Notes under the pieces: generated by a model
The model's database searches: none
What the model was told of the DNA's origin: nothing
The model's input: the letters and a program-made list of their open reading frames with translations, nothing else
Made by a program: the position numbers and the translations under genes
Shown here: one piece after another, positions 1 through 11,492 of the stretch
How the letters are laid out: the number at the start of each line of letters is the position of its first letter
Numbering within the stretch: the first letter of the stretch is position 1
Assembly: GCF_050947875.1 (NCBI RefSeq)
Contig: NC_134570.1
Coordinates: 244,706,584 to 244,770,583, forward strand
Source: Dermacentor variabilis
Lineage: Eukaryota; Arthropoda; Arachnida; Ixodida; Ixodidae
Length of the DNA stretch: 64,000 bases
Reading direction: 5' to 3'

Positions 1-45
1 TGACACAAATCCATGCTGGGGTGTTAAAAAAAGCAGTGTGGGCGT
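1..45 (+). repeat. Partial monomer at left window edge (3' part of subunit B)
   Basis: The window opens at about base 16 of a B subunit of the TTTGACAC / CATGCTGGGG variant, and the following C subunit begins at 46. The array therefore continues to the left of the window. Confidence 0.9.
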
Positions 46-690
46 GCTTAGCATGTCGTTTGGCAGATATCCACGTGCGCGCTCTGCCAAAAGCAGCATG
101 TGCATGCATAACTTGTGGTTTGGAAGAAAACAACGTCCGCGTCTACCAAAAGATGCATTTGCCTGCTCAACAAGTGGTTTGGCACAAATCCATATGCGGG
201 TGCTAAAAAGAGCAGCATGGGCGTGTTTAGGACGTCGTTTGGCAGAAATCCACGTGCGCGCTCTGCCAAAAGCAGCATGTGCATGCACAACTTGTGCTTT
301 CGCAGAAAACAACGTCCGCGTCCACCAAAAGATGCATGTGCATGCTTAACAAGTGGTTTGGCACAAATCCATGCGCACGAGCTAAAAGAGCAGCGTGGGC
401 GCGCTTAGCACGTCGTTTGGCAGAAATCTACGCGCGCGCTCTCACAAAAGCAGCACGTGCTTGAATAACTTGTGGTTTTGCAGAAAACAACGTCCGCTTC
501 TACCAAAAGATGCATGTGCATTCTTAACAAATGGTTTGACACAAATCCATGCTGGGGTGTTAAAAAAAGCAGTGTGGGCGTGCTTAGCATGTCGTTTGGC
601 AGATATCCACGTGCGCGCTCTGCCAAAAGCAGCATGTGCATGCATAACTTGTGGTTTGGAAGAAAACAACGTCCGCGTCTGCCAAAAGAT
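1..690 (+). repeat. 10-monomer repeat block, copy 1 (partial)
   Basis: It matches 1787-2476 at an offset of 1786 bp (10 monomers less 4 bp). Shared marks include GCGTGTTTAGGACG (221 and 2007), TTGTGCTTTCGCAG, and a C subunit with AGATATCC. Only scattered single-base differences are visible until about 676, where TGCCAAAAGATGC faces TGCCAAAACATGC in the other copy and the two diverge. The 5' end of the block is outside the window. Confidence 0.85.
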
Positions 691-1098
691 GCATATGCAT
701 GTTCAACGAGTGGTTTGGCACAAATCCATGCGCGGGTGCTAAAAAGAGCAGCATGGGCATGCTTAGCACGTCGTTTGGCAGAAATCCACGTGCGCGGTCT
801 GCGAAAAGCACCATGTGCATGCATAACTTGTGGTTTTGCAAAAAACAACGTCCGCGTCTACCAAAAGATGCATGTGCATGCTTATCAAGTGGTTTGGCAC
901 AAATCCATGCGCGGGTGGTAAAAACAGCAGCATAGGCGTACTTAGCACGTCGTTTGGCAGAAATCCACGTGCGCGCTCTGCCAAAAGGAGCATGTGCATG
1001 CATAACTTGTGGTTTCGCAGAACACAACGTCCGCGTCTACTAAAAGATGCATGTGCATGCTCAACGAATGGTTTGACACAAATCCATGCTGGGGTGCT
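537..1098 (+). repeat. Three-monomer segment, copy 1 (partner at 3577)
   Basis: It matches 3577-4138 at an offset of 3040 bp (17 monomers less 3 bp). Shared variants run in the same order: GTGTGGGCGTG, AGATATCC, TTTGGAAG, GGTCTGCGAAAAGCACC, GGTAAAAACAGCAGCA, and TTCGCAGAACAC. It overlaps the 1786-bp repeat above, so two duplication events are superimposed here. Confidence 0.75.
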
Positions 1099-1786
1099 AA
1101 AAAAAGCAGCGTGGGCGTGCTTAGCACGTCGTTTGGCAGACATCCAAGTGCGCGCTCTGCCAAAAGCAGCATGTGCATGCATATCTTGTGGTTTTGTAGA
1201 AAACAACGTCCGCGTCTACCAAAAGATGCATCTGCATGCTTAACAAGTGGTTTGGCACAAATCCATGCGCGGGTGGGAAGAACAGCAGCATAGGCGTACT
1301 TAGCACGTCGTTTGGCAGAAATCCACGTGCGCGCTCTGCCAAAAGCAGCATGTGCATGCATAACTTGTGGTTTCGCAGAAAACAACGTCCGCGTCTGCCA
1401 GAACATGCATATGCATGTTTAAGAAGTGGTTTGGCACAAATCCATGTGGGGGTGCTAAAAAGAGCAGCATGGGCGTGCTTAGGACGTCATTTGGCAGAAA
1501 TCCACGTGCGCGCTCTGCCAAAAGCAGCGTGTGCATGCACAACTTGTGGTTTTGCAGAAAACAACGTCCGCGTTCACCAAAAGATGCATGTGCATGCTTA
1601 ACAAGGGGTTTGGCACAAATCCATGCGCAGGAGCTAAAAAGAGCAGCATGGGCGTGCTTAGCACGTCGTTTGGCAGAAATCTACGCGCGCGCTCTCCCAA
1701 AAGCAGCACGTGCTTGCATAACTTGTGGTTTTGCAGAAAACAACGTCCGCTTCTACCAAAAGATGCATGTGCATTAACAAATGGTT

Positions 1787-2476
1787 TGACACAGATCCAT
1801 GCTGGGGTGTTAAAAAAGGCAGTGTGGGCGTGCTTAGCGCGTCATTTGGCAGATATCCACGTGCGCGCTCTGCCAAAAGCAGCATGTGCATGCATAACTT
1901 GTGGTTTGCAAGAAAACAACGTCCGCGTCTGCCAAAAGATGCATATGCATGTTCAACAAGTGGTTTGGCACAAATCCATGCGCGGGTGCTAAAAAGAGCA
2001 GCATGGGCGTGTTTAGGACGTCGTTTGGCAGAAATCCACGTGCGCGCTCTGCCAAAAGCAGCATGTGCATGCACAACTTGTGCTTTCGCAGAAAACAACG
2101 TCCGCGTCCACCAAAAGATGCATGTGCATGCTTAACAAGTGGTTTGGCACAAATCCATGCGCACGAGCTAAAAGAGCAGCGTGGGCGCGCTTAGCACGTC
2201 GTTTGGCAGAAATCTACGCGCGCGCTCTCACAAAAGCAGCACGTGCTTGAATAACTTGTGGTTTTGCAGAAAACAACGTCCGCTTCTACCAAAAGATGCA
2301 TGTGCATTCTTAACAAATGGTTTGACACAAATCCATGCTGGGCTGTTAAAAAAAGCAGTGTGGGCGTGCTTAGCATGTCGTTTGGCAGATATCCACGTGC
2401 GCGCTCTGCCAAAAGCAGCATGTGCATGCATAACTTGTGGTTTGGAAGAAAACAACGTCCGCCTCTGCCAAAACAT
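1787..2476 (+). repeat. 10-monomer repeat block, copy 2
   Basis: Partner of 1-690. Just upstream, around 1770-1780, the unit has lost three bases (GTGCATTAACAAATGG against GTGCATTCTTAACAAATGG at 527-540), which explains most of the departure from exactly 1790 bp. It is continuous with less well matched monomers after 2476. Confidence 0.85.
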
Positions 2477-3576
2477 GCATATGCATCCTTAACAAGTTGT
2501 TTGGCACAAATACATGTGCGGGTGCTAAAAAAAGCAGCATGGGCGTGCTTAGCACGTCGTTTGGCAGAAATGCACGTTCGCGCTCTGCCAAAGGCAGGAC
2601 GGGCATGCATAACTTGTGGTTTGGCAGAAAACAACGTCCACGTCTGCCAAAAGATGGATGTGCATGCTCAACAAGTGGTTTGGCACAAATCCATGCGCGG
2701 ATGCTAAAAAGAGCAGCATGGGCGTGCTTAGACGTCGTTTGGCAGAAATCCACATGCACTGTCTTCGAAAAGCACCATGTGCATGCATAACTTGTGGTTT
2801 TGCAGAAAACAACGTCCACGTCTGCCAAAAGATGGATGTGCATGCTTAACAAGTGGTTTGGCACAAATCCATGCGCGGGTGCTAAAAAGAGCAGCATGGG
2901 CGTGCTTAGCACGTCGTTTGGCAAAAATCCACGTGCGCGCTCTGCCAAAAGCAGCATGTGCATGCATAACTTGTGGTTTGGAAGAAAACAACGTCCGCGT
3001 CTGCCAAAAGATGCATATGCATGTTCAACAAGTGGTTTGGCACAAATCCATGCGCGGGTGCTAAAAAGAGCAGCATGGGCATGCTTAGCACGTCGTTTGG
3101 CAGAAGTCCACGTGCGCGGTCTGCGAAAAGCACCATGTGCATGCATAACTTGTTGGTTTTGCAGAAAACAACGTCCGCGTCTACCAAAAGATGTATGTGC
3201 ATGCTTAACAAGTGGTTTGGCACAAATGCATGCGCGGGTGGTTAAAACAGCAGCATAGGCGTACTTAGCACGTCGTTTGGCAGAAATCCACTTGCGCGCT
3301 CTGCCAAAAGGAGCATGTGCATGCATAACTTGTGGTTTCGCAGAACACAACGTCCGCGTCTACCAAAAGATGCATGTGCATGCTCAACAAATGGTTTGAC
3401 ACAAATCCATGCTGGGGTGCAAAAAAAAAGCAGCATGGGCGTGGTTAGAACGTTGTTTGAAAGAAATCCACGTGCGCGCTCTGCCAAAAGCAGAATGTGC
3501 ATGCATAACTTGTGGTCTTGCATAAAACAACGTCCGCGTCTGCCAAAACATGCATATGCATGCTTAACAAGTGGTT

Positions 3577-4138
3577 TGACACAAATCCATGCTGGGGTGA
3601 TAAAAAAAGCAGTGTGGGCGTGCTTAGCGCGTCGTTTGGCAGATATCCACGTGCGCGCTCTGCCAAAAGCAGCATGTGCATGCATAACTTGTGGTTTGGA
3701 AGAAAACAACGTCCGCGTCTGCCAAAAGATGCATATGCATGTTCAACAAGTGGCTTGGCACAAATCCATGCGCGGGTGCTAAAAAGAGCAGCATGGGCAT
3801 GCTTAGCACGTCGTTTGGCAAAAATCCACGTGCGCGGTCTGCGAAAAGCACCATGTGCATGCATACCTTGTGGTTTTGCAGAAAACAACGTCCGCGTCTA
3901 CCAAAAGATGCATGTGCATGCTTAACAAGTGGTTTGGCACAAATCCATGCGCGGGTGGTAAAAACAGCAGCACAGGCGTACTTAGCACGTCGTTTGGCAG
4001 AAATCCACGTGCGCGCTCTGCCAAAAGGAGCATGTGCGTGCATAACTTGTGGTTTCGCAGAACACAACGTCCGCGTCTACCAAAAGATGCATGTGCATGC
4101 TCAACAAATGGTTTGACACAAATCCATGCTGGGGTGCA
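3577..4138 (+). repeat. Three-monomer segment, copy 2 (partner at 537)
   Basis: Same order of monomer variants as 537-1098. It diverges after about 4135, where this copy has an A8 run and continues into the TTAGAACGTTG variant of C, which the first copy lacks. Confidence 0.75.
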
Positions 4139-5517
4139 AAAAAAAGCAGCATGGGCGTGCTTAGAACGTTGTTTGAAAGAAATCCACGTGCGCGCTCTGC
4201 CAAAAGCAGGATTTGCATGCATAACTTGTGGTCTTGCATAAAACAACGTCCGCGTCTGCCAAAACATGCATATGCATGCTTAACATGTGGTTTGGCACAA
4301 ATACACGCGCGGGTGCTAAAAAGAGCAGTATGGGCGTGCTTAGCACGTCGTTTGGCAGAAATCCACGTGCGCGCTCTGCGAAAAGCAGCATGTGCATGCG
4401 TAACTTGTGGTTTGGCAGAAGAAAACGTCCGCGTCTGCCAAAACATGCATATGCGTCCTTAAGAAGTGGTTTGGCACGAATCCATGCGCGGGTGCTAAAA
4501 AGAGCAGCATGGGCATGCTTAGCATGTCGTTTGGCAGAAATCCACGTGCGCGCTCTGCCAAAAGCAGCATGTACATGCATAACTTGTGGTTTTGCAGAAA
4601 ACAACGTCCGCGTCTACCAAACGACTCATGTGCATGCTTAACAAGTGGTTTGGCACAAATCCATGCGCGGGTGCTAAAAAGAGCAATATGGGCGTGCTTA
4701 GCACGTCGTTTGGCAGAAATCCATGTGCGCGCTCTGCCAAAAGTAGCATGTTCATGGGTAACTTGTGGTTTGGCAGAAATGAACGTCCGCGTCCACCAAA
4801 AGATGCATGTGCATGCTCAACAAATGGTTTGACACAAATCCATGCTGGGGTGCTAAAAAAAGCAGCGTGGGCGTGCTTAGCACGTCGTTTGGCAAAAATC
4901 CAAGTGCGCGCTCTGCCAAAAGCAGCATGTGCATGCATAACTTGTGGTTTCGCAGAACACAACGTCCGCGTCTGCCAAAACATGCATATGCATGATTAAG
5001 AAGTGGTTTGGCACAAATCCATGCGCGGGCGCTAAAAAAAGCAGCGTGGGCGTGCTTAGCACGTCGTTTGGCAAAAATCCAAGTGCGCGCTCTGCCAAAA
5101 GCAGCATGTGCATGCATAACTTGTGGTGTCGCAGAACACAACGTCCGCGTCTGCCAAAACATGTATATGCATGTTTAAGAAGTGGTTTGGCACAAATCCA
5201 TGTGCGGGTGCTAAAAAGAGCAGCATGGGCGTTCTTAGAACGTTGTTTGAAAGAAATCCACGTGCGCGCTCTGCCAAAAGCATAATGTGCATGCATAACT
5301 TGTGGTTTTGTATAAAACAACGTCCGCGTCTACCAAAAGATGCATGTGCATGCTCAACAAGTGGTTTGGTACAAATCCATGCGCGGGTGCTAAAAAGAGC
5401 AGCATGGGCGTGCTTAGGACGTCGTTTGGCAGAAATCCACGTGCGCGCTCTGCCAAAAGCAGTATGTGCATGCACAGCTTGTGGTTTGGCAGAAAACAAC
5501 GTCCGCGTCTGCCAAAA

Positions 5518-5531
5518 CATGCATATGCATG
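5518..5531. other. 14-bp perfect palindrome at the A/B subunit junction (example)
   Basis: CATGCATATGCATG is its own reverse complement. It arises in monomers whose A subunit ends AACATGCATATG and recurs at dozens of A/B junctions. The more common junction, GATGCATGTGCATGC, is an imperfect version. The C/A junction carries an 8-bp palindrome, TGCATGCA. Short dyads are frequent in centromeric satellites. A role here is not shown. Confidence 0.75.
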
Positions 5532-7920
5532 CTTAACAAGTGGTTTGGCGCAAATCCATGCGCGGGTGCTAAAAAGAGCAGTATAGGCGTGCTTAGCACG
5601 TCGTTTGGCAGAAATCCACGTGCGCGCTCTGCCAAAAGCAGCATGTGCATGGGTAACTTGTGGTTTGGCAGAAAAAAACGTCCGCCTCTGCCAAAACATG
5701 CATATGCATCCTTAACAAGTGGTTTGTCACAAATCCATGTGCGGGTGCTAAAAAGAGCAGCATGGGCGTGCTTAGCACGTCGTTTCGCAGAAATGCACGT
5801 GCGCGCTCTGCCAAAAGCAGGACGTGCATGCCTAACTTGTGGTTTGGAAGAAAACAACGTCCACGTCTGCCAAAAGATGGATGTGCGTGCTCAACAAGTG
5901 GTTTGGCACAAATCCATGCGCGGGTGCTAAAAACAGCAGCATGGGCGTGCTTAGGACGTCGTTTGGCAGAAATCCACGTGCGCGCTCTGCCAAAAGCAGC
6001 ACGTGCGTGCATAACTTGTTGTTTTGCAGAAAACAACGTCCGCGTCTACCAAAAGATGTATGTGCATGCTTAACAAATGTTTTGACACAAATCCATGCTG
6101 GGGTGCTAAAAAAAGCAGCGTGGGCGTGCTTAGCACGTCGTTTGGCAAAAATCCAAGTGCGCGCTCTGCCAAAAGCAGCATGTGCATGCGTAACTTGTGG
6201 TTTGGCAGAAAACAACGTCCGCGTCTGCCAAAACATGCATATGCATGCTTAACAAGTGGTTTGGCGCAAATCCATACGCGGGTGCTAAAAAGAGCAGTAT
6301 AGGCGTGCTTAGCACGTCGTTTGGCAGAAATCCACGTGCGCACTCTGCCAAAAGCAGCATGTGCATGCGTAACTTGTGGTTTGGCAGAAAAAAACGTCTG
6401 CGTCTGCCAAAACATGCATATGCATCCTTAAGAACTGGTTTGGCACGAATCCATGCGCGGATGCTAAAAAGAGCAGCATGGGCGTGCTTAGCACGTCGTT
6501 TGGCAGAAAACCACGTGCGCGCTCTGCCAGAAAGCTGCATGTGCATACATAACTTGTGGTTTTGCAGAAAACAACATCCGCGTCTACCAAAAGATGCATG
6601 TGCATGCTGAACAAGTGGTTTGGCACAAATCCATGCGCGGGTGCTAAAAAGAGCAGCATGGGCGTGCTTAGGACGTCGTTTGGCAGAAATCCACGTGCGC
6701 GTTTTGCCAAAAGCAGCATGTGCATGCACAACTTGTGGTTTGGCAGAAAACAACGTCCGCGTCTGCCAAAACATGCATATGCATGCTTAACAAGTGGTTT
6801 GGCACAAATCCGTGTGCGGGTGCTAAAAAGAACAGCATGGGCGTGCTTAGCTCGTCGTTTGGCAGAAATCCACGTGCGCGCTCTCCCAAAAGCAGCACGT
6901 GTGTGCATAACTTGTGGTTTTGCAGAAAACAACGTCCGCGTCTACCAAAAGATGCATGTGCATGCTTAACAAATGTTTTGACACAAATTCATGCTTGCGT
7001 GCTAAAAAAAGCAGCGTTGGCGTGCTTAGCACGTCGTTTGGCAGAAATCCAAGTGCGCGCTCTGCCAAAGCAGCTCGTGCATGTATATCTTGTCGTTTTG
7101 CAGAAAACAACGTCCGCGTCTACCAAAAGATGCATCTGCATGCTTAACAATTGGTTTGGCACAAATCCATGCGCGTGTGCTAAAAAGAGTAGTATGGGTG
7201 TGCTTAGCGCGTCGTTTGGCAGAAATCCACGTGCGCGCTCTGCCAAAAGCAGCATGTGCATGCGTGACCCTTGGTTTGGCAGAAAACAACGTCCGCGTCT
7301 GCCAAAACATGCATTTGCTTCCTTAAGAAGTGGTTTGGCACTAATCCATGTGCGGGTGCTAAAAAGAGCAGCATGGGCGTGCTTAGCACGTCGTTTGGCA
7401 GAAATCCACGTGCGCGCTCTGCCAAAAAGCAGCATGTGCATGCACAACTTGTGGTTTGGCAGAAAAGAACGTCCGCGTCTGCCAAAGCATGCATATGCAT
7501 GCTTAACAAGTGGTTTGGCACAAATCCATGCGCGGGTGCTAAAAAGAGCAGTATGGGCGTGCTTAGCACGTCGTTTGGCAGAAATCCACGTGCGCGCTCT
7601 GCAAAAAGCAGCATCTGCATGCATAACTTGTGGTTTTGCAGAAAACAACGTCCGCGTCCACCAAAAGATGCATGTGAATGCTTAACAAGTGGTTTGGCAC
7701 AAATCGATGCGGGGGTGCTAGAAAGAGCAGCATGGGCGTGCTTAGCACGTCGTTTGGCAGAAATCTACATGCGCGCTCTCGCAAAAGCAGCACGGGCGTG
7801 CATAACTTGTGGTTTTGCAGAAAACAACGTCCGCGTCTACTCAAAGATGCATGTGCATGCTTAACAAATGGTTTGACACAAATCCATGCTGTGGTGCTAA
7901 AAAAGCAGCGTGGGCGTGCT

Positions 7921-8249
7921 TAGCACGTCGTTTGGCAGAAATCCACGTTTGTGCTCTGCCAAAAGCAGCATGTGCATGCACAACATGTGGTTTGGCAGAA
8001 AACAACGTCCGCGTCTGCCAAAACATGCATATGCATGCTTAAAAGGAGGTTTGGCACAAATCCGTGTGCGGGTGCTAAAAAAAGCAGCGTGGGCGTGCTT
8101 AGCACGTCGTTTTGATGACATCCAAGTGCGCGCTCTGCCAAAAGCAGCATGTGCATGCATATCGTGTGGTTTTGCAGAAAACAACGTCCGCGTCTACCAA
8201 AAGATGCATCTGCATGCTTAACAAGTGGTTTGGCACAAATCCATGCGCG
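7921..8249 (+). repeat. 14-monomer-offset duplication, segment 1, copy 1
   Basis: It matches 10424-10752 at an offset of about 2502 bp. Both copies carry the otherwise rare CACGTTTGTGCTC in C and GCTTAAAAGGAGG at the start of B. They diverge at the next B, GTGCTAAATAGAG here against GTGGTAAGAAC there. Confidence 0.78.
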
Positions 8250-8517
8250 GGTGCTAAATAGAGCAGCATGGGCGTGCTCAGAACGTTGTTTGAAAGAAAT
8301 CCACGTGCGCGCTCTGCCAAAAGCAGAATGTGCATGCATAACTTGTGGTTTTGCATAAAACAACGTCCGCGTCTGCCAAAACATGCATCTGCATGCTTAA
8401 CAATTGGTTTGGCACGAATCCATGCGCGGGTGCTAAAAAGAGCAGCATGGGCATGCTTAGCATGTCGTTTGGCAGAAATCCACGTGCGCGCTCTGCCAAA
8501 AGCAGCATTGCATGCAT

Positions 8518-8985
8518 AACTGTTGGTTCTGCAGAAAACAACGTCCGCGTCTACCAAACCATGTGCATGCTTAACAAGTGGTTTGGCACAAATGCATGCG
8601 CGGGTGCTAAAAAGAGCAATATGGGCGTGCTTAGTACGTCGTTTGGGAAAAATCCACGTGCGCGCTCTGCCAAAAGCAGCATGTGCATGGCTAACTTGTG
8701 GCTTGGCAGAAAAAAACGTCCGCCTCTGCCAAAACATTCATATGCATCCTTAACAAGTGGTTTGGCACAAATCCATGCACGGGTGCTAAAAAGAGCAGCA
8801 TGGGCGTGCTTAGCACGTCGTTTGGCAGAAATGCACGTGCGCGCTCTGCCAAAAGCAGGACGTGCATGCATAACTTGTGGTTTGGCAGAAAACAACGTCC
8901 GCGTCTACCAAAAGATGTATGTGCATGCTTAACAAATGTTTTGACACAAATCCATGCTGGGGTGCTAAGAAAAGCAGCGTGGGCG
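8518..8985 (+). repeat. 14-monomer-offset duplication, segment 2, copy 1
   Basis: It matches 11021-11492 at an offset of 2503 bp, rising to 2507 bp after a 4-bp deletion here near 8558 (CTACCAAACCATGTG). The rare ACTGTTGGTTCTGCAG at the start is shared by both copies. The region between this and the previous segment does not match as well, so the original 14-mer repeat has been patched by later exchange. Confidence 0.78.
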
Positions 8986-10423
8986 TGCTTAGAACGTTGT
9001 TTGAAAGAAATCCACGTGCGCGCTCTGCCAAAAGCAGAATGTGCATGCATAACTTGTGGTTTTGAATAAAACAACGTCCGCGTCTACCAAAAGATGCATG
9101 TGCCTGCTCAACAAGTGGTTTGGCACAAATCCATGCGCGGGTGCTAAAAAGAGCAGCATGGGCGTGCTTAGGACGTCGATTGGCATAAATCCACGTGCGC
9201 GCTCTGCCAAAAGCAGCATGTGCATGCACAACTTGTCGTTTGGCAAAAAACAACGTCCGCGTCTTTTAAAACATGCATATGCATCCTGAAGAAGTGGTTT
9301 GGCACAAATCCATGCGCGGGTGCTAAAAAGAGCAGCATGGGCGTGCTTAGGACGTCGTTTGGCAGAAATCCACGTGCGCGCTCTGCCACAAGCAGGGCAT
9401 GCATGCATAACTTGTGGTTTGGCAGAAAAGAAAGTCCACGTCTGCCAAAAGATGGATGTGCATGCTTAACAAGTGGTTTGGCACAAATCTATGCGCGGGT
9501 GCTAAAGAGAGCAGCATGGGCGTGCTTAGCACGTCGTTTGGCAGAAATCTACGTGCGAGCTCTGCCAAAAGCAGCATGTGCATGCATAACTTGTGGTTTT
9601 GCAGAAAACAACGTCCGCGTCTACCAAAAGATGGATGTGCATGCTCAACAAGTGGTTTGGCACAAATCCATGCGCGGGTGCTAAAAAGAGCAGCATGGGC
9701 GTGCTTAGGTCGTCGTTTGGCAGAAATCCACGTGCGCTGTCTGCGAAAAGCACCATGTGCATGCATAACTTGTGGTTTTGCAGAAAACAACGTCCGCGTC
9801 TGCCAAAACATGCATCTGCATGCTTAACAAGTGGTTTGGCACAAATCCATGCGCGGGTGGTAAGAACAGCAGCATAGGCGTACTTAGCGCGTCGTTTGGT
9901 ACAAATCCACGTGCGCGCTCTGCCAGAAAGCTGCATGTGCATACATAACTTGTGGTTTTGCAGAAAACAACATCCGCGTCTACGAAAAGATGCATGTGCA
10001 TGCTCAACAAGTGGTTTGGCACAAATCCGTGTGCGGGTGCTAAAAAGAACAGCATGGGCGTGCTTAGCTCGTCGTTTGGCAGAAATCCACGTGCGCGCTC
10101 TCCCAAAAGCAGCACGTGCGTGCATAACTTCTGGTTTTGCAGAAAACAACGTCCGCGTCTACAAAAAGATGCATGTGCATGCTTAACAAATGTTTTGGCA
10201 CTAATCCATGTGCGGGTGCTAAAAAGAGCAGCATGGGCGTGCTTAGAACGTTGTTTGATAGAAATCCACGTGCGCGCTCTGCCAAAAGCAGAATGTGCAT
10301 GCATAACTTGTGGTTTTGCATAAAACAACGTCCGCGTCTGCCAAAACATGCATATGCATGCTTAACAAGTGGTTTGGCGCAAATCCATGCGCGGGTGCTA
10401 AAAAAAGCAGCATGGGCGTACTT

Positions 10424-10752
10424 ATCACGTCGTTTGGCAGAAATCCACGTTTGTGCTCTGCCAAAAGCAGCATGTGCATTCACAACTTGTGGTTTGGCAG
10501 AAAACAACGTCCGCGTCTGCCAAAACATGCATATGCATGCTTAAAAGGAGGTTTGGCACAAATCCGTGTGCGGGTGCTAACAAAAGCAGCGTGGGCGTGC
10601 TTAGCACGTCGTTTTGCAGACATCCAAGTGCGCGCTCTGCGAAAAGCAGCATGTGCATGCATATCTTGTGGTTTTGCAGAAAACAACGCCCGCGTCTACC
10701 AAAAGATGCATCTGCATGCTTAACAAGTGGTTTGGCACAAATCCATGCGCGG
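10424..10752 (+). repeat. 14-monomer-offset duplication, segment 1, copy 2
   Basis: Partner of 7921-8249. Scattered substitutions (CTTATCACG for CTTAGCACG, GCCCGCG for GTCCGCG) suggest this duplication is older than those in the 18-25 kb region. Confidence 0.78.
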
Positions 10753-11020
10753 GTGGTAAGAACAGCAGCATAGGCGTAATTAGCACGTCGTTTGGCAGAA
10801 ATCCACGTTCGCGCTCTGCCAAAAGCAGCATGTGCATGCATAATTTGTGGTTTCGCAGAAAACAACGTCCGCGTCTCCCAAAACATGCATATGCATGTTT
10901 AAGAAGTGGTTTGGTACAAATCCATGCGCGGGTGCTAAAAAGAGCAGCATGGGCGTGCTTAGAACGTTGTTTGAAAGAAATCCACGTGCGCGCTCTGCCA
11001 AAAGCAGAATGTGCATGCAT

Positions 11021-11492
11021 AACTGTTGGTTCTGCAGAAAACAACGTCCGCGTCTACCAAACGATTCATGTGCATGCTTAACAAGTGGTTTGGCACAAAT
11101 CCATGCGCGGATGCTAAAAAGAGCAATATGGGCGTGCTTAGCACGTCGTTTGGCAAAAATCCACGTGCGCGCTCTGCCAAAAGCAGCATGTGCATGGGGA
11201 ACTTGTGGCTTGGCAGAAAAAAACGTCCGCCTCTGCCAAAACATGCATATGCATCCTTAACAAGTGGTTTGGCACAAATCCATGCGCGGGTGCTAAAAAG
11301 AGCAGCATGGGCATGCTTAGCACGTCGTTTGGCAGAAATGCACGTGCGCGCTCTGCCAAAAGCAGGACGTGCATGCATAACTTGTGGTTTGGCAGAAAAC
11401 AACGTCCGCGTCTACCAAAAGATGTATGTGCATGCTTAACAAATGTTTTGACACAAATCCATGCTGGGGTGCTAAGAAAAGCAGCGTGGGCA
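11021..11492 (+). repeat. 14-monomer-offset duplication, segment 2, copy 2
   Basis: Partner of 8518-8985. It ends where the C subunit reads CTTAGCACGTCG here against CTTAGAACGTTG there. Confidence 0.78.

Larger units (their letters stand above)
2477..7920 (+). repeat. Heterogeneous stretch of the array
   Basis: About 30 monomers of mixed variants with no single dominant HOR. Small indels include loss of two bases in the C subunit near 2730 (CTTAGACGTCG), an A9 run near 3421, and an extra A near 7430. Two consecutive CCAAGTG monomers lie at about 4855-5110. The long open frames at 2370-3350 (minus, 326 codons) and 6720-7685 (plus, 321 codons) fall at such indels, where the phase shift joins frames that are normally separate. 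I annotate neither as coding. No other sequence is present. Confidence 0.85.

Noticed and set aside
2370..3350. 326-codon open frame on the minus strand
   Set aside because: It is made entirely of satellite monomers read through small indels that shift phase. The repeat is stop-poor on both strands, and similar frames of 130-155 codons occur in every monomer in several frames. There is no start context, domain or codon signal.
6720..7685. 321-codon open frame on the plus strand rich in Cys, His, Arg and Lys
   Set aside because: Same cause. The apparent Cys/His pattern is a translation of the repeat (GCATGTGCATGC reads as alternating Cys, Ala, Met and His) and shifts frame at each monomer. 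It is not a zinc-binding protein.
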